A stretch of DNA of 64,000 bases from Phytopseudomonas seleniipraecipitans (GTDB taxonomy: Bacteria; Pseudomonadota; Gammaproteobacteria; Pseudomonadales; Pseudomonadaceae), in NCBI RefSeq assembly GCF_900102335.1, contig NZ_FNBM01000001.1, positions 889,980-953,979 of the forward strand, given 5' to 3'. The stretch's first letter is position 1. Every line of letters starts with the position of its first letter. The notes under the pieces are model-generated. The model was not told where the DNA came from. It saw nothing but the letters and a program-made list of their open reading frames with translations, and searched no databases. This document shows positions 4,981 to 14,964 of this stretch, piece by piece. The translations under genes were made by a program, and so were the position numbers.

Positions 4981-5799
4981 CTAGCCGCGGTACTGGCCGG
5001 GGGTGGCGGCGAGGAAGTGTTTGAAGGTGCGCTGGAAATGCGCTTGGTCAGCGAAGCCGGCTTCCAGGGCTACCTCGGCAAGCGGGGCACCGCTTTTCAG
5101 GCGCGAGTGGGCGAACTGGATGCGGCGGTTGAGCAAGTAAGCATGGGGCGTCATGCCGTAGCGTTGTTTGAAGCCGCGAATCAGCTGGGACGGGGAGAGC
5201 TCGGCCGCTTGGCACAGGGTATCCAGGTTAAGTGTTTCGCCGCAGTGCTGATGGATCAGGCGAGCGGCCTGTTCCAGGCGCGGATTGATACTCTCGTCGT
5301 GCTCGCCCTCCAGCGGCAGCCGCTCCAGCATCAGGCTGAAGAACGCCGTCGCTTGGGCAATCTTGTCGCGCGCACCGTGGGCGGGGTCGAGCAGCGTATC
5401 GCGCAAATGCAGCAGGCGCTGATACAGCTCGGCATCTTCGCTGGCGATGCAGGCAAAACGTTGAAACGTTGGCACGTCGGTCTGCCCCCGAGCCTGTTGC
5501 AGGCCACCCAGCCAGTGCGGATCGACATACAGCATCAGGTACGACCAGGGTTCGCCGTCAATGGGATTGCACGCGTGTACGTCACCAGGGTTCATCAGCA
5601 CTATAGTGCCCTGGCTGACAGGCCGGTCGATCTCGCGATTGCTGTAGGTGCTCTGGCCGTGGGTGATCGCACCGATGGAGAAAGTCTCGTGGCTGTGTCG
5701 GCCGTAACAGACCTGGCGACCGTCCTCGATAGAGCGCATCTCCAGAAAGGGCACGGCGGCGTCGCGCCAGAAGCTGGGGATGGAGATGCGCTCGATCAT
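4981..5799 (-). CDS. AraC-family transcriptional regulator
   Basis: A 272-residue regulator. Residues 1-150 form an AraC-type cupin domain containing YGRHSHETFSIG and a typical NPGDVHACNP turn. The C-terminal 100 residues hold two helix-turn-helix motifs, ending with the AraC signature around EVALEAGFADQAHFQRTFK. ATG 5799 is chosen because AGGA on the coding strand lies seven bases upstream; an in-frame ATG six bases earlier has poorer spacing. The gene starts 13 bp after the batD stop, so it may be co-transcribed with the Bat operon or have its own promoter inside batD. The ligand is unknown; control of the LysE exporter is a guess from context. Confidence 0.88.
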   Translation of the reverse strand: MIERISIPSFWRDAAVPFLEMRSIEDGRQVCYGRHSHETFSIGAITHGQSTYSNREIDRPVSQGTIVLMNPGDVHACNPIDGEPWSYLMLYVDPHWLGGLQQARGQTDVPTFQRFACIASEDAELYQRLLHLRDTLLDPAHGARDKIAQATAFFSLMLERLPLEGEHDESINPRLEQAARLIHQHCGETLNLDTLCQAAELSPSQLIRGFKQRYGMTPHAYLLNRRIQFAHSRLKSGAPLAEVALEAGFADQAHFQRTFKHFLAATPGQYRG

Positions 5800-5812
5800 C
5801 GACATGTCCTGT

Positions 5813-7453
5813 TCAACGTGGATAAAGCGGCGGCAGTTGCGTGGCTTCCTGGCCGTTTTCCTGGGCTTTTTCGGCTGCTGGTAATTCGCCAATCGCCTGC
5901 CACAACTGGGCGCCCTGCCAGTGTTGACCCGCTTCGCTGTAGAGCGCGCCGTTAAGGCCGTCCAGCGCTTCGGACAGCGGTGGGAAACGGGCTGCCATAT
6001 CAGCGAGCGTTTCCGGTTGCTGGCGAGCCCAGGCGTCCAGCGCTTGCCGCGTGGCGTGGCTGTCATTAGCCAGGCAGGCGCGCTTGAGGTCATCAAGCAA
6101 AGTGCGCGGGCTCGGGCCTGTCTGTGCCGCACGCTGGATGGCCGGCTGGCGCCGGGCATGCCACCACAGGCCAAAACCTAATGCGGTGGTCAGCGCCAAT
6201 AGTACGGTGCTCAGCTGCCACGGCCACAGCAGCACAGCCTCGGCCGGTTCGCTACGTGGCCGAGGCTCGACCGGTTGCTCCACGCTCATGGCCGGATCGG
6301 CTGCAACCTCCAGGCTGCGCCCAGGCAGGCTGGTGCGTTCGAGGCGATCCTCGTGGGTGTTCCACCACACCAGTTCGACGGCCGGCAGTTGCAGCGTACC
6401 GGCCTTGCTGGCGACCAGGGCTTCCCGTTCCTCGCGGCTGCCAATCACCCCGCGCTCGCTGCTTTCATTGGTCAGCTTGGGCTGATCCGGGTAGCGGCGC
6501 AGGCCATCGACCGTGGTGGCCGGCAAGGGTGGCAGCTGCGCGCTGGAAAGCCCGTCGGCCTTGAGCATCAGGCTGCGGGTCAGCGAGTCGCCCACCTTGA
6601 CCTGGCCAGGCTCCGGGCTCCAGGCCTCCGCCAGGCTCAGAGCCCGGGCCGGCAACCACGGCACATCGGCGGGGTAGTCGGCTGGCTTGGCCTTGACCGT
6701 CAGCGGTATCTCCGGCGACTTGACCCGCGTGACCTTGCCGGGCCGTGGTCCGAAGGGCAGGTAGTCGTTCTTGTTGGAGCGGTCGACCAGGGTGGCGGTG
6801 AATACCTGCCCCGGAATGCTCAGCTGGCCGCTCTTCTGCGGAAAAATGGCATACCGCAGTTCGATCACGCCGTGGCGAACCCCGCCGATGTCCTGCTCGT
6901 AAGTGCGCGGCTCGCCGAGGGATTCAACGCGCGCATCGGCAATTTCCAGTGGCGTCAGGCTGCTGTCGTCATACAGCGACACGGAGTGGTAGATGCGCAG
7001 TGTCAGCACGCTTTGCGCCTGCACATAAACGCTCTCATGGTCCAGGCTGGCATCGATGAACACCGGCGCCATTTGCTCCTTTGCCGTCTGAGTGGTGGAT
7101 TCCAGCACGTGCAGGCTGATCGGCTGGCTCTGCGAATCGCCGAGGCGCAGCGGCGGCACTACCACGTAACCGCTGTGGCGCGGGCGCAGAGTGACGATCC
7201 AGCGCGTAGCCGCATGCGCCTGGCCGCCCAGGGTGGTCAGGCGATTGACCTGGCGCGTACCGAGCACTTCAAACAGCTCATCGAGTGGTGCCAGATCGGG
7301 CTTGCCGAACTGGGTGGAGTCGGTCGACTCCAGCGTCAGGTCGACGCTTTCGCCGAGGTTCAACCGGCTGCGGTCTACGCTGGCGATAAAGTCCTGTGCG
7401 CCGGCCTGAAACGCCAGCAGGCAGAAGAGCAGGGTGCAGAGCAGGCGGGTCAT
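5813..7453 (-). CDS. batD: BatD-like protein (BatD / oxygen-tolerance family)
   Basis: A 546-residue envelope protein. An N-terminal signal peptide ends near AFQAGAQ (residue 19), followed by a long beta-rich periplasmic domain typical of BatD. One membrane segment lies at about residues 405-430 (STVLLALTTALGFGLWW), and a cytoplasmic C-terminal tail follows. ATG overlaps the stop of the upstream batB in an ATGA junction. It is the last gene of the moxR-DUF58-DUF4381-batA-batB-batD operon. Bat proteins have been linked to oxidative or envelope stress in other bacteria; the biochemical role is unsettled. Confidence 0.82.
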   Translation of the reverse strand: MTRLLCTLLFCLLAFQAGAQDFIASVDRSRLNLGESVDLTLESTDSTQFGKPDLAPLDELFEVLGTRQVNRLTTLGGQAHAATRWIVTLRPRHSGYVVVPPLRLGDSQSQPISLHVLESTTQTAKEQMAPVFIDASLDHESVYVQAQSVLTLRIYHSVSLYDDSSLTPLEIADARVESLGEPRTYEQDIGGVRHGVIELRYAIFPQKSGQLSIPGQVFTATLVDRSNKNDYLPFGPRPGKVTRVKSPEIPLTVKAKPADYPADVPWLPARALSLAEAWSPEPGQVKVGDSLTRSLMLKADGLSSAQLPPLPATTVDGLRRYPDQPKLTNESSERGVIGSREEREALVASKAGTLQLPAVELVWWNTHEDRLERTSLPGRSLEVAADPAMSVEQPVEPRPRSEPAEAVLLWPWQLSTVLLALTTALGFGLWWHARRQPAIQRAAQTGPSPRTLLDDLKRACLANDSHATRQALDAWARQQPETLADMAARFPPLSEALDGLNGALYSEAGQHWQGAQLWQAIGELPAAEKAQENGQEATQLPPLYPR

Positions 7454-9207
7454 CGTGATTGTTCCTGACGCTGTTGCTGTTCGTACCAGAATTTGCGGCG
7501 CAGCAGCTCGCCCGGGTCATCGGGGATCTGCCGCAGCCATTGCTCGAGGGCCTGGCGGCGCTCGCTGTCGAGCGGTGTATCGGTTTGTGCTGGGCCTGTA
7601 TCAGCGGGTGGTGATTCGGGAGGTTGGCCGCTTTCACCCTGCTCGGATGGCTGAGCAGGCGGTGTTGATGCTTCACTCGGTTGTTGCTGATCGTCCGGGG
7701 TGCCAGGCTGACCCTGACTCTGCTGGCGCTCATCCGGCGTCGGCGCTGCCGACTGTCCGGGCTGCTGCTGTTCGTCGCTGTCGTCGCGGTTCTGCTCGTC
7801 GGGCTGGTCCTGCTGCTGCGTCTGCTGTTGCTCGCGCTGACGCAGCAGTTGCTGAACCAGTGCCTTGTTCTTCTCGGCCTGTGGCAGTTGCGGGTCGATT
7901 TCCAAGGCTCGTTCGTAGGCATCGACCGCAGCCTCCAACTCGTTACTGCGCGCCAGGGCGTTGCCGCGGTTGTAGAGCGAGGCGGCGCTGTCGCTCAGGG
8001 CGAATTGCTCGGCGGCAGCGGCGTAGTCGCCGGCTTCGTAAAGTGCCAGGCCGCGCCATTGCGGATCGCTGAAACGCTCTGCAGCTTCCTTAGGGCGTTG
8101 TGCCTCGAGCAGGCGCTGGCCCTGCTGATCCGCGCGCAGCCAAAGGTCGTCGAGGCTGAAGGCCATGGCCGTCTGCGGCGTGCCGAGCAACAGCAGCAGC
8201 GGCAGACACAGCAGCCAGCCGCGGCGCCCGGCGCAGGCTGCCAGCAACAACAGCGGCAGCAACAGCCAGTGGCCCTGATCGGCCCAACTGCGCAGTTGGG
8301 TCTTCTGGCCGTTGTTGCGCATCTGTTGCGGACCGTCGAGCAGACCCAGGGTGCGCAGGTCGCGCTCATCGAGGCTGATGCCGCGGTACTGACCGCCGAC
8401 CTCTCTGGCGAACTGGCTCAAGCCAGCAGCATCCAGGCGCGGCACGAGGATCGCACCCTGATCATCCTTCATGAAGGTGCCATCTTCCTGGATGATCGGC
8501 GCGCCTTGGCTGTTGCCGACTCCGAGAATGCGCAGACGCTTGCCACGGCTGCCGAGTAGCGTTTTGATCGCGCTGCGCTCGTTGTCGTCGAGACTGCTGG
8601 TGATCAACAGCAGGCGACCCTGGCCCTGCGCGCCGCCCTTGAGCAGGTCCAGGGCCTTACCCATGGCGAGATCGGCACGTTTGCCCGGCTCCGGCATGAT
8701 CGAGGGCTTCAGTGCTTCGAGCAGGTTGCGGCTGGTACCCAGGTCATCCGACAGCGGCACCACGGTGTGGGCGCTGCCGGCATAGACGACAATGGCGGTC
8801 TGCGCATCGCCACGCGCCTGCAGCAGATCGAGCAGCTTGCGGCGCGCCTGGGCCAGGCGATTGGGCGAGGCATCGCTGGCCAGCATCTGCGGTGTCAGTT
8901 CGAGCATCACCACCAGCGGATCGGCCGGCTTCAAGTCGTTCTGTTCGATACGTTGCCAGCTCGGGCCGAGCAGGGCCACAACCGCCAGCAGCCAGGCCAG
9001 ACCGAGGGCGATCCACGGCAGGCGGCTGGCGCGGCCCTGACCACCACGCAGCAGCACGGCGTGGAAAGCGGGCGGCAACAGGGTCTGCCAGCGGCCGCTG
9101 CGCTGTTCCCGATGGGCAAGCAACCACAGCAGCCAGGCCATCAACGGCAGCAGCAACAGCCACAGCGGGCGCAGCCAGTGGGGCCACAGGCCGGTGAATT
9201 CGATCAT
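7450..9207 (-). CDS. batB: BatB-like VWA protein fused to TPR (BatB-BatC type)
   Basis: A 585-residue protein. Two N-terminal membrane helices are followed by a von Willebrand A domain, further membrane segments around residues 310-350, a TPR region (SLYNRGNALARSNELEAAVD) and a long Gln/Asp/Pro-rich tail. The usual metal-binding DxSxS motif is replaced by ELTPQM after PLVVML, so this VWA domain probably does not bind metal in the standard way, unlike BatA next to it. Both ends overlap neighbours in ATGA junctions, indicating translational coupling. ATG 9207 is set by the batA stop overlap. Confidence 0.82.
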   Translation of the reverse strand: MIEFTGLWPHWLRPLWLLLLPLMAWLLWLLAHREQRSGRWQTLLPPAFHAVLLRGGQGRASRLPWIALGLAWLLAVVALLGPSWQRIEQNDLKPADPLVVMLELTPQMLASDASPNRLAQARRKLLDLLQARGDAQTAIVVYAGSAHTVVPLSDDLGTSRNLLEALKPSIMPEPGKRADLAMGKALDLLKGGAQGQGRLLLITSSLDDNERSAIKTLLGSRGKRLRILGVGNSQGAPIIQEDGTFMKDDQGAILVPRLDAAGLSQFAREVGGQYRGISLDERDLRTLGLLDGPQQMRNNGQKTQLRSWADQGHWLLLPLLLLAACAGRRGWLLCLPLLLLLGTPQTAMAFSLDDLWLRADQQGQRLLEAQRPKEAAERFSDPQWRGLALYEAGDYAAAAEQFALSDSAASLYNRGNALARSNELEAAVDAYERALEIDPQLPQAEKNKALVQQLLRQREQQQTQQQDQPDEQNRDDSDEQQQPGQSAAPTPDERQQSQGQPGTPDDQQQPSEASTPPAQPSEQGESGQPPESPPADTGPAQTDTPLDSERRQALEQWLRQIPDDPGELLRRKFWYEQQQRQEQSR

Positions 9208-10235
9208 GGTGCCTTGCGCCTCAACCGCTGCATAAGGTTGAGGCGCTGCTGGCGCAATTGCGGCCACAGGCTACGCATCACCAGGGCAAGGCTGAACAGC
9301 ACCGCGGCAGCCAGTGGCCAGACGTAAAGGGCTTGCGCCGGCCGCGCCAGCGTTGGTTGTTGATCGACCGGTTCGAGGCGGTCGAGGGTCGTTTCGATGG
9401 CCTGCAATTCGTTCTGATCGCGCGCGCGAAAGTACTCACCGCCGGTGAGCTCGGCGATGCCGCGCAGGGTCGGTTCGTCCAGATCCAGGCTCGGGTTGAA
9501 GCCGAACGCGGCGAAGTTGCCGCCTTGCTGCGGATCGGCGCCTATGCCGATGGGGTAGATGGTTACGCCTTCTTCGGCGGCCAGGCGGGCAGCAGTCATC
9601 GGTTCGATTTCGCCGCCATTACTGGCACCATCGGTAATCAGCACCAATACGCGGCTGTTTGCCGGGCGCTGGCGCAGGCGCTTGACGGCCAGGCCGATGG
9701 CGTCGCCAATCGCGGTGTTCTTGCCGGCGATACCGATCACCGCTTCATCGAGCCAGGTGCGTACGGTCTGTCGGTCGAAGGTCAGGGGTGCCTGTACATA
9801 GGCCTGGCTGCCGAACAGAATCAGGCCGAGACGATCACCGCTGCGGCCTTCGATGAAATCGCCGATCAGGTGTTTTACCAGGGTCAGACGGCTGACTTCT
9901 TCGTCCTCCCAGCGCATGTCGGCGTAGTCCATGGAGCCGGACACATCCACAGCAATGAGCAGGTCGCGGCCGCTGGCCGGCAGCGGCAACGGCTCGCCAA
10001 CCCACTCCGGGCGCGCTGCAGCAATCAGCAACAGTAACCACAGCAGGGCGAAATGCAGTTGCTTCTTCCAGGGCGGTAACTGCAGGCGAGCGCGGCGGCC
10101 GGAGAGGTTTTCCAATTCACCGAGGAAACTCACCTGCAGCGCCGCCTCGCCGCTGTCGGCAGGCGGCAGCCACAGGCGCAGCAACCAGGGCAGGGGCGCC
10201 AGCAAAAACAGCCACGGCCAGGCGAACTCAAACAT
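9204..10235 (-). CDS. batA: BatA-like VWA domain membrane protein
   Basis: A 343-residue protein with membrane helices at about residues 5-23 and 60-73 and a C-terminal helix near 305-325. The von Willebrand A domain has an intact MIDAS motif DVSGSMD at residues 97-103 and the partner ITDGASNGG later on, so it should bind a divalent metal and a protein ligand. It overlaps the upstream DUF4381 gene by 8 bp and batB by 4 bp. It probably works in a membrane complex with the MoxR ATPase and the other Bat proteins. Confidence 0.87.
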   Translation of the reverse strand: MFEFAWPWLFLLAPLPWLLRLWLPPADSGEAALQVSFLGELENLSGRRARLQLPPWKKQLHFALLWLLLLIAAARPEWVGEPLPLPASGRDLLIAVDVSGSMDYADMRWEDEEVSRLTLVKHLIGDFIEGRSGDRLGLILFGSQAYVQAPLTFDRQTVRTWLDEAVIGIAGKNTAIGDAIGLAVKRLRQRPANSRVLVLITDGASNGGEIEPMTAARLAAEEGVTIYPIGIGADPQQGGNFAAFGFNPSLDLDEPTLRGIAELTGGEYFRARDQNELQAIETTLDRLEPVDQQPTLARPAQALYVWPLAAAVLFSLALVMRSLWPQLRQQRLNLMQRLRRKAP

Positions 10236-10722
10236 GCTTGCGAATCCAGATGGCGACTGCCCCGTTGAGGCCTTCGATAGCTTTGTCGTCTAGATGGCAC
10301 TGTGGCTTGTAGGCGCCCTCGACCAGAACCATCCAGCGCGTCAGGCCGGCCGCCGGACAGCGGTTGTCGAGAAAGGCCAGCCAGGCGCGGCTGCTCAGGG
10401 TATGGCTGTGGCTGTCCGGGTAGCGCTCGCGGCACAGGCGTTTGAGCAGTCCGTTGATCTGCTGCAGCCAAGGACCGGCGGGCGCGCCATCGTAGGGCTT
10501 GCTGAAGCGTTGCAGCTCCTGCAGTGCGGCCTCGCGTAACGGGTCGAGGGGCTGCTCGACCACTTGTCTACGCCGCGCCGTGGGCAGCCGCTTGAGCTGG
10601 CGCCAAGCGCCCCAAAGTACTAGCGGAAGCAGCAGCGCAAGTAACCACCAGCCCGGCGCAGGCGGCCACCAGCCGATAGGCGCGGGTGTGATCAGGGGTT
10701 CGAGCTGATCCAGTGGGTTCAT
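10228..10722 (-). CDS. DUF4381 domain protein of the MoxR/Bat operon
   Basis: A 164-residue protein with a Pro/Trp-rich N-terminus (APIGWWPPAPGWW), one membrane helix at about residues 27-42 and a soluble C-terminal part. This arrangement and position between DUF58 and BatA genes is typical of DUF4381. Its ATG overlaps the stop of the DUF58 gene. Its role is unknown; it presumably belongs to the membrane assembly of the operon. Confidence 0.8.
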   Translation of the reverse strand: MNPLDQLEPLITPAPIGWWPPAPGWWLLALLLPLVLWGAWRQLKRLPTARRRQVVEQPLDPLREAALQELQRFSKPYDGAPAGPWLQQINGLLKRLCRERYPDSHSHTLSSRAWLAFLDNRCPAAGLTRWMVLVEGAYKPQCHLDDKAIEGLNGAVAIWIRKHV

Positions 10723-11671
10723 GCCGATTTCCCGGGGCGCAGGTTGTTCAGGTGCTCGCGCAATTGATCCAGCAGCTCATGGGCGGTGGTCAGCGACAGC
10801 AGCGGCACGCCGAGCTTTTGCGCCAGGCGCTGCCAACGAGCCTGACGCACCTGTGCTTGAGCGGCGTAGCTGCGCTGCAGATCGGCGTCCTCGGTGTCGA
10901 CTTCCAGCAGGGCATCACCATCGGCGAAACGCAGCAGGCCGGAGGCAGGCAGCGCGTGGTCCAGCGGGTCGGAAACCGGCAGCAGCAACAGGTCGGTGTG
11001 GCGGGCCAGCAGGATCAGTTGCTGCTCACTGCTGTCGCTCAGCGTGCGTTCGTCGCAGAGGATCACCACTAGGCTGCCGGGGCGCAGCACCTCGCGGGCA
11101 CGGCGCAGGGCCTGGCCGAAGCTGTCGCGGTACAACGGCACCTCACTGGACAGCGCCTGATTGGCACGGGCCAGCCGGCTGAGCAATTGCAGCAGGCTTT
11201 GCTTGCTGCGTCGCGGCTTGATTTCGTGGTGCTCCGCGCCGCCGAACACCAGGCCGCCAATGCGATCGTTATGGCCCAGCGCCGCCCAGCCGATCAGACC
11301 GGCCGCACGGGCGGCGAGTACCGACTTGAACAACAGGCCGGAGCCGAAGAACAGCTGGCGGCTTTGTTCGACAAGGATGTAGATCGGCCGCTCGCGCTCT
11401 TCGTGAAACAGCTTGGTGTGCGGCTCCTGGGTGCGCGCGGTCACTCGCCAGTCAATGGTGCGTACGTCGTCACCGGGCTGGTAGACGCGCACCTGATCGA
11501 AATCCACACCGCGCCCGCGCAGTTTCGAATGGTGCAGGCCGATCAGCGGGCTGCGCTGGCCGGGTGTGGAGAACAGCTGCACTTCGCGCACGCGGTGGCG
11601 CATGTCGATCAGTTGATGAAGATCGGTACGGATGCCCGCCTGCAGCTCAGGGTTATCCGCCTGCGCTTGCA

Positions 11672-11672
<1 letters not shown>
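10719..11672 (-). CDS. DUF58 domain protein
   Basis: A 317-residue soluble protein. It contains the DUF58 signature around YQPGDDVRTIDWRVTARTQ, and the C-terminal half is a degenerate VWA-like fold. DUF58 proteins are almost always partners of MoxR AAA+ ATPases, as here. ATG 11672 shares bases with the moxR stop (TGATG); longer upstream in-frame starts would run deep into moxR and are rejected. Confidence 0.85.
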
Positions 11673-12631
<959 letters not shown>

Positions 12632-12800
12632 AGGTTTTCCAGGATGGAAATCGCGAGCGACGACCCCGCTCGTCAGGGCCGACCATGATAATCGAAGCCA
12701 GGGGCATTAAGCCATGTAGCCCATGACAGACTGCGCATATCAGGGCTTGATAGCGCAGCAAGCGTGGATCGGTTCACGCTGCTGCGGGTAGTGCTCGGGT

Positions 12801-14684
12801 TCAGGCGATACGGAACTGATTGGCGCTCTGGTTGAGGGCTTGCACCTGGCGCGACAGGCCCTGGGTGTGCTCGTCCAGGCCCAGGCGCAGGGTCTTGGTC
12901 TTGCCAGTGTGCAGGTTGATGTCCTCGACCTTGGTGGCGATTTCTTCCGTGCTGCAGGAAACCTGCTCGATGGCCACCACCACCTGGCTCATCTGCGCGT
13001 TGAGCTGCTCCATGGAGTCGGTGATGCCTTCGATGGCACTGGCCACTTCACCGGAGCTGCGCTGGCCCGCTTCCGCCAGGCTCAGGCCGCTGGTCATCAG
13101 TTGATCCATCTGCTGCGTCTGCTGCCTGAGTTCGTTGACGATGGCGGCGATATCGGTAGTTGCCGACATGGTTTTCTGCGCCAGCGAGCGAACTTCATCC
13201 GCCACCACCGAGAAACCACGCCCAGCCTCACCGGCCCGCGCCGCCTCGATGGCGGCGTTGAGGGCGAGCAGGTTGGTCTGGTCGGCCAGGCCGTTGATCA
13301 CGCCGATGATGCTGGTGACCTTGCCGCTGGACTGGGTGAGGGCGGTGACCTGGGCATGGGTGTTCTGAATCAGTTGCGCCAGCTGGTTCATGCTCTCGGC
13401 GCTGGCATTGATCACGTTGCCGCCATTGCGCGCTGCGTCGTAAGCGCTGTGGGTGGCATTGCCAACTTCGGCGGTGCGCTGCGCCATGTCGTTGAGCGTG
13501 GCGCTGATCTGCTGCGAGGCTGCTGCTGCCTGCTCGGTCTGCATTTCCACCTGCGTGCTGTTATCACCGAGCTGGCGCATGGAGTCATCCAGGTGACCAT
13601 GCAGGCGATTGAGCTCGCGATTGGCTTCCATCACCTGAGCGACGATGCGACCGATACCGTGGATCATGCTGTTGGCAGCAGACGCCAGTTGATTGAACTC
13701 ATCCTTGCTGTTTGCGCCGACCGGCAGACTGCGGGTGAGGTCGCCGGAGGCAACCTGGCTGAGCAATTGCGTAACGTTCTCCAGGCGCTTGACCAACGTG
13801 CGTGAAGCCTGCAACAGGGTCAGCGAGAGCAGGGCGGCGACTGCGGCGAAGCTCAGCCCCATCAACCAGAGCGATGACACGCGCGCTTGTTTGGCTTCCT
13901 GAGTGCGTTGCAGCAGCAAGCCGTTCTGCAGGTCCTGGGTTTGCGCTTCGATGCGCGCCTGCAGTTGCTCACCCAGTTCGTTCAGTTGGGTGTTGGTGGC
14001 ACTCAGTTGCTCGATGCTGCTCTGGGTTTCGCCAAAGGTCTTGTTGAACAGGGACACGGTCTTGCCGACAGGCGTATCTCGCCATTCAAGGTCATCGATC
14101 TGCGCTTGCAGCTTGTTGATGGCCGCATGGGTCATCTCCGCGTACACAGGGTCGGAGGTGGCCAGGTAGTCGCGTTGGCTGCTCAACGCGCCGGTGACTG
14201 AGGCTTTGATCATGTCGAAGCTGATCGCCTCGAGCGCTTTGCTTTTTTCACTCAATGCTTTGCGCTGTCCTTCGAAAGGCGTGAGGCCTAGCGTTTGCTT
14301 GAGGTTGAGCAAACGACGCTGTTGGGCGACTTCCTGCTGCAGCACGGCCTGGATTTGCCGGGCATGTTTCAGGGTATTGGCATCGCCGAGCGTCTCGGCC
14401 TGCGCTGGCAGCCTGTCGACAAGCGTCTGCAGTTCATCCAGGCCAGCGGCGAAGGCAGCCTGGTTGTCGGGCGTCAGCTGCTGGCGTAGCGCGTTGCTGC
14501 GCCACCACTGATTCATCAGCGTTGTGCTGGCGTTGACATAGGCCGCTGCATCCTCCCTGGCTTGCAATGAGGAGTTCAGCCGCTGGCTAGCCCAGAACGA
14601 GGCTGCGGTGAGCAGCGCCAGGCTGGTCAGGGTAACGAGAATAAGCAGACGAAACTTCTGCTTCCAGGACAGGAAGAGCGGCAT
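12801..14684 (-). CDS. Methyl-accepting chemotaxis protein
   Basis: A 627-residue chemoreceptor. TM1 lies at about residues 10-30, then a periplasmic ligand domain of about 240 residues rich in Gln and Leu, TM2 near residues 272-292, a HAMP domain, and a long signalling coiled coil. The hairpin tip ([33 protein letters not shown]) is fully conserved, so it should couple to CheA/CheW. There is no C-terminal NWETF-like pentapeptide. The periplasmic domain is of the helical type; its ligand is unknown. The ribosome binding site is weak. Confidence 0.92.
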   Translation of the reverse strand: MPLFLSWKQKFRLLILVTLTSLALLTAASFWASQRLNSSLQAREDAAAYVNASTTLMNQWWRSNALRQQLTPDNQAAFAAGLDELQTLVDRLPAQAETLGDANTLKHARQIQAVLQQEVAQQRRLLNLKQTLGLTPFEGQRKALSEKSKALEAISFDMIKASVTGALSSQRDYLATSDPVYAEMTHAAINKLQAQIDDLEWRDTPVGKTVSLFNKTFGETQSSIEQLSATNTQLNELGEQLQARIEAQTQDLQNGLLLQRTQEAKQARVSSLWLMGLSFAAVAALLSLTLLQASRTLVKRLENVTQLLSQVASGDLTRSLPVGANSKDEFNQLASAANSMIHGIGRIVAQVMEANRELNRLHGHLDDSMRQLGDNSTQVEMQTEQAAAASQQISATLNDMAQRTAEVGNATHSAYDAARNGGNVINASAESMNQLAQLIQNTHAQVTALTQSSGKVTSIIGVINGLADQTNLLALNAAIEAARAGEAGRGFSVVADEVRSLAQKTMSATTDIAAIVNELRQQTQQMDQLMTSGLSLAEAGQRSSGEVASAIEGITDSMEQLNAQMSQVVVAIEQVSCSTEEIATKVEDINLHTGKTKTLRLGLDEHTQGLSRQVQALNQSANQFRIA

Positions 14685-14746
14685 GGGAGGGATCCAGTGG
14701 CATTATTTTTATTGACGCCAGACTTTAGGCGTTGTGCCACTACGTT

Positions 14747-14820
14747 GCAAGCGGTTGTATGACGTCTGCTGAGTTGCGAGGCCCGTGAACGAAAATGTCG
14801 CCGCACCGCAAGCGCTTGTA
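14747..14820. promoter_or_regulatory. Pair of near-identical operator-like repeats upstream of NAD-GDH
   Basis: GCAAGCGGTTGTA (14747-14759) and GCAAGCGCTTGTA (14808-14820) differ at one base and start 61 bp apart. The second contains the perfect palindrome CAAGCGCTTG. They lie in the 280-bp divergent gap between the chemoreceptor and NAD-GDH genes. Two similar sites about six helical turns apart suggest a regulator that binds cooperatively; the protein is unknown. The rest of this gap shows nothing else clear. Confidence 0.45.
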
Positions 14821-14964
14821 ACCGTTGCCTCGTTAAGCTCAGCGGCACCTGTGACCGGGGAGTCATTGCGCAATGCAGGTAGCGTTTGAGGGGAGCCGGT
14901 CTAAGGTTGAACTACGCATGGAAACATGAATCGCAGATACCAAGCCCATAGACGGAGCATAAAC

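Noticed and set aside
4882..5955. 357-residue plus-strand ORF
   Set aside because: It is antisense to the AraC gene and the end of batD, and begins in a palindromic repeat; the minus-strand genes have clear domains.
6275..7468. 397-residue plus-strand ORF, and similar ones across 7434-12688
   Set aside because: Antisense shadows of the Bat operon with Gln/Arg/Ala-rich low-complexity translations.
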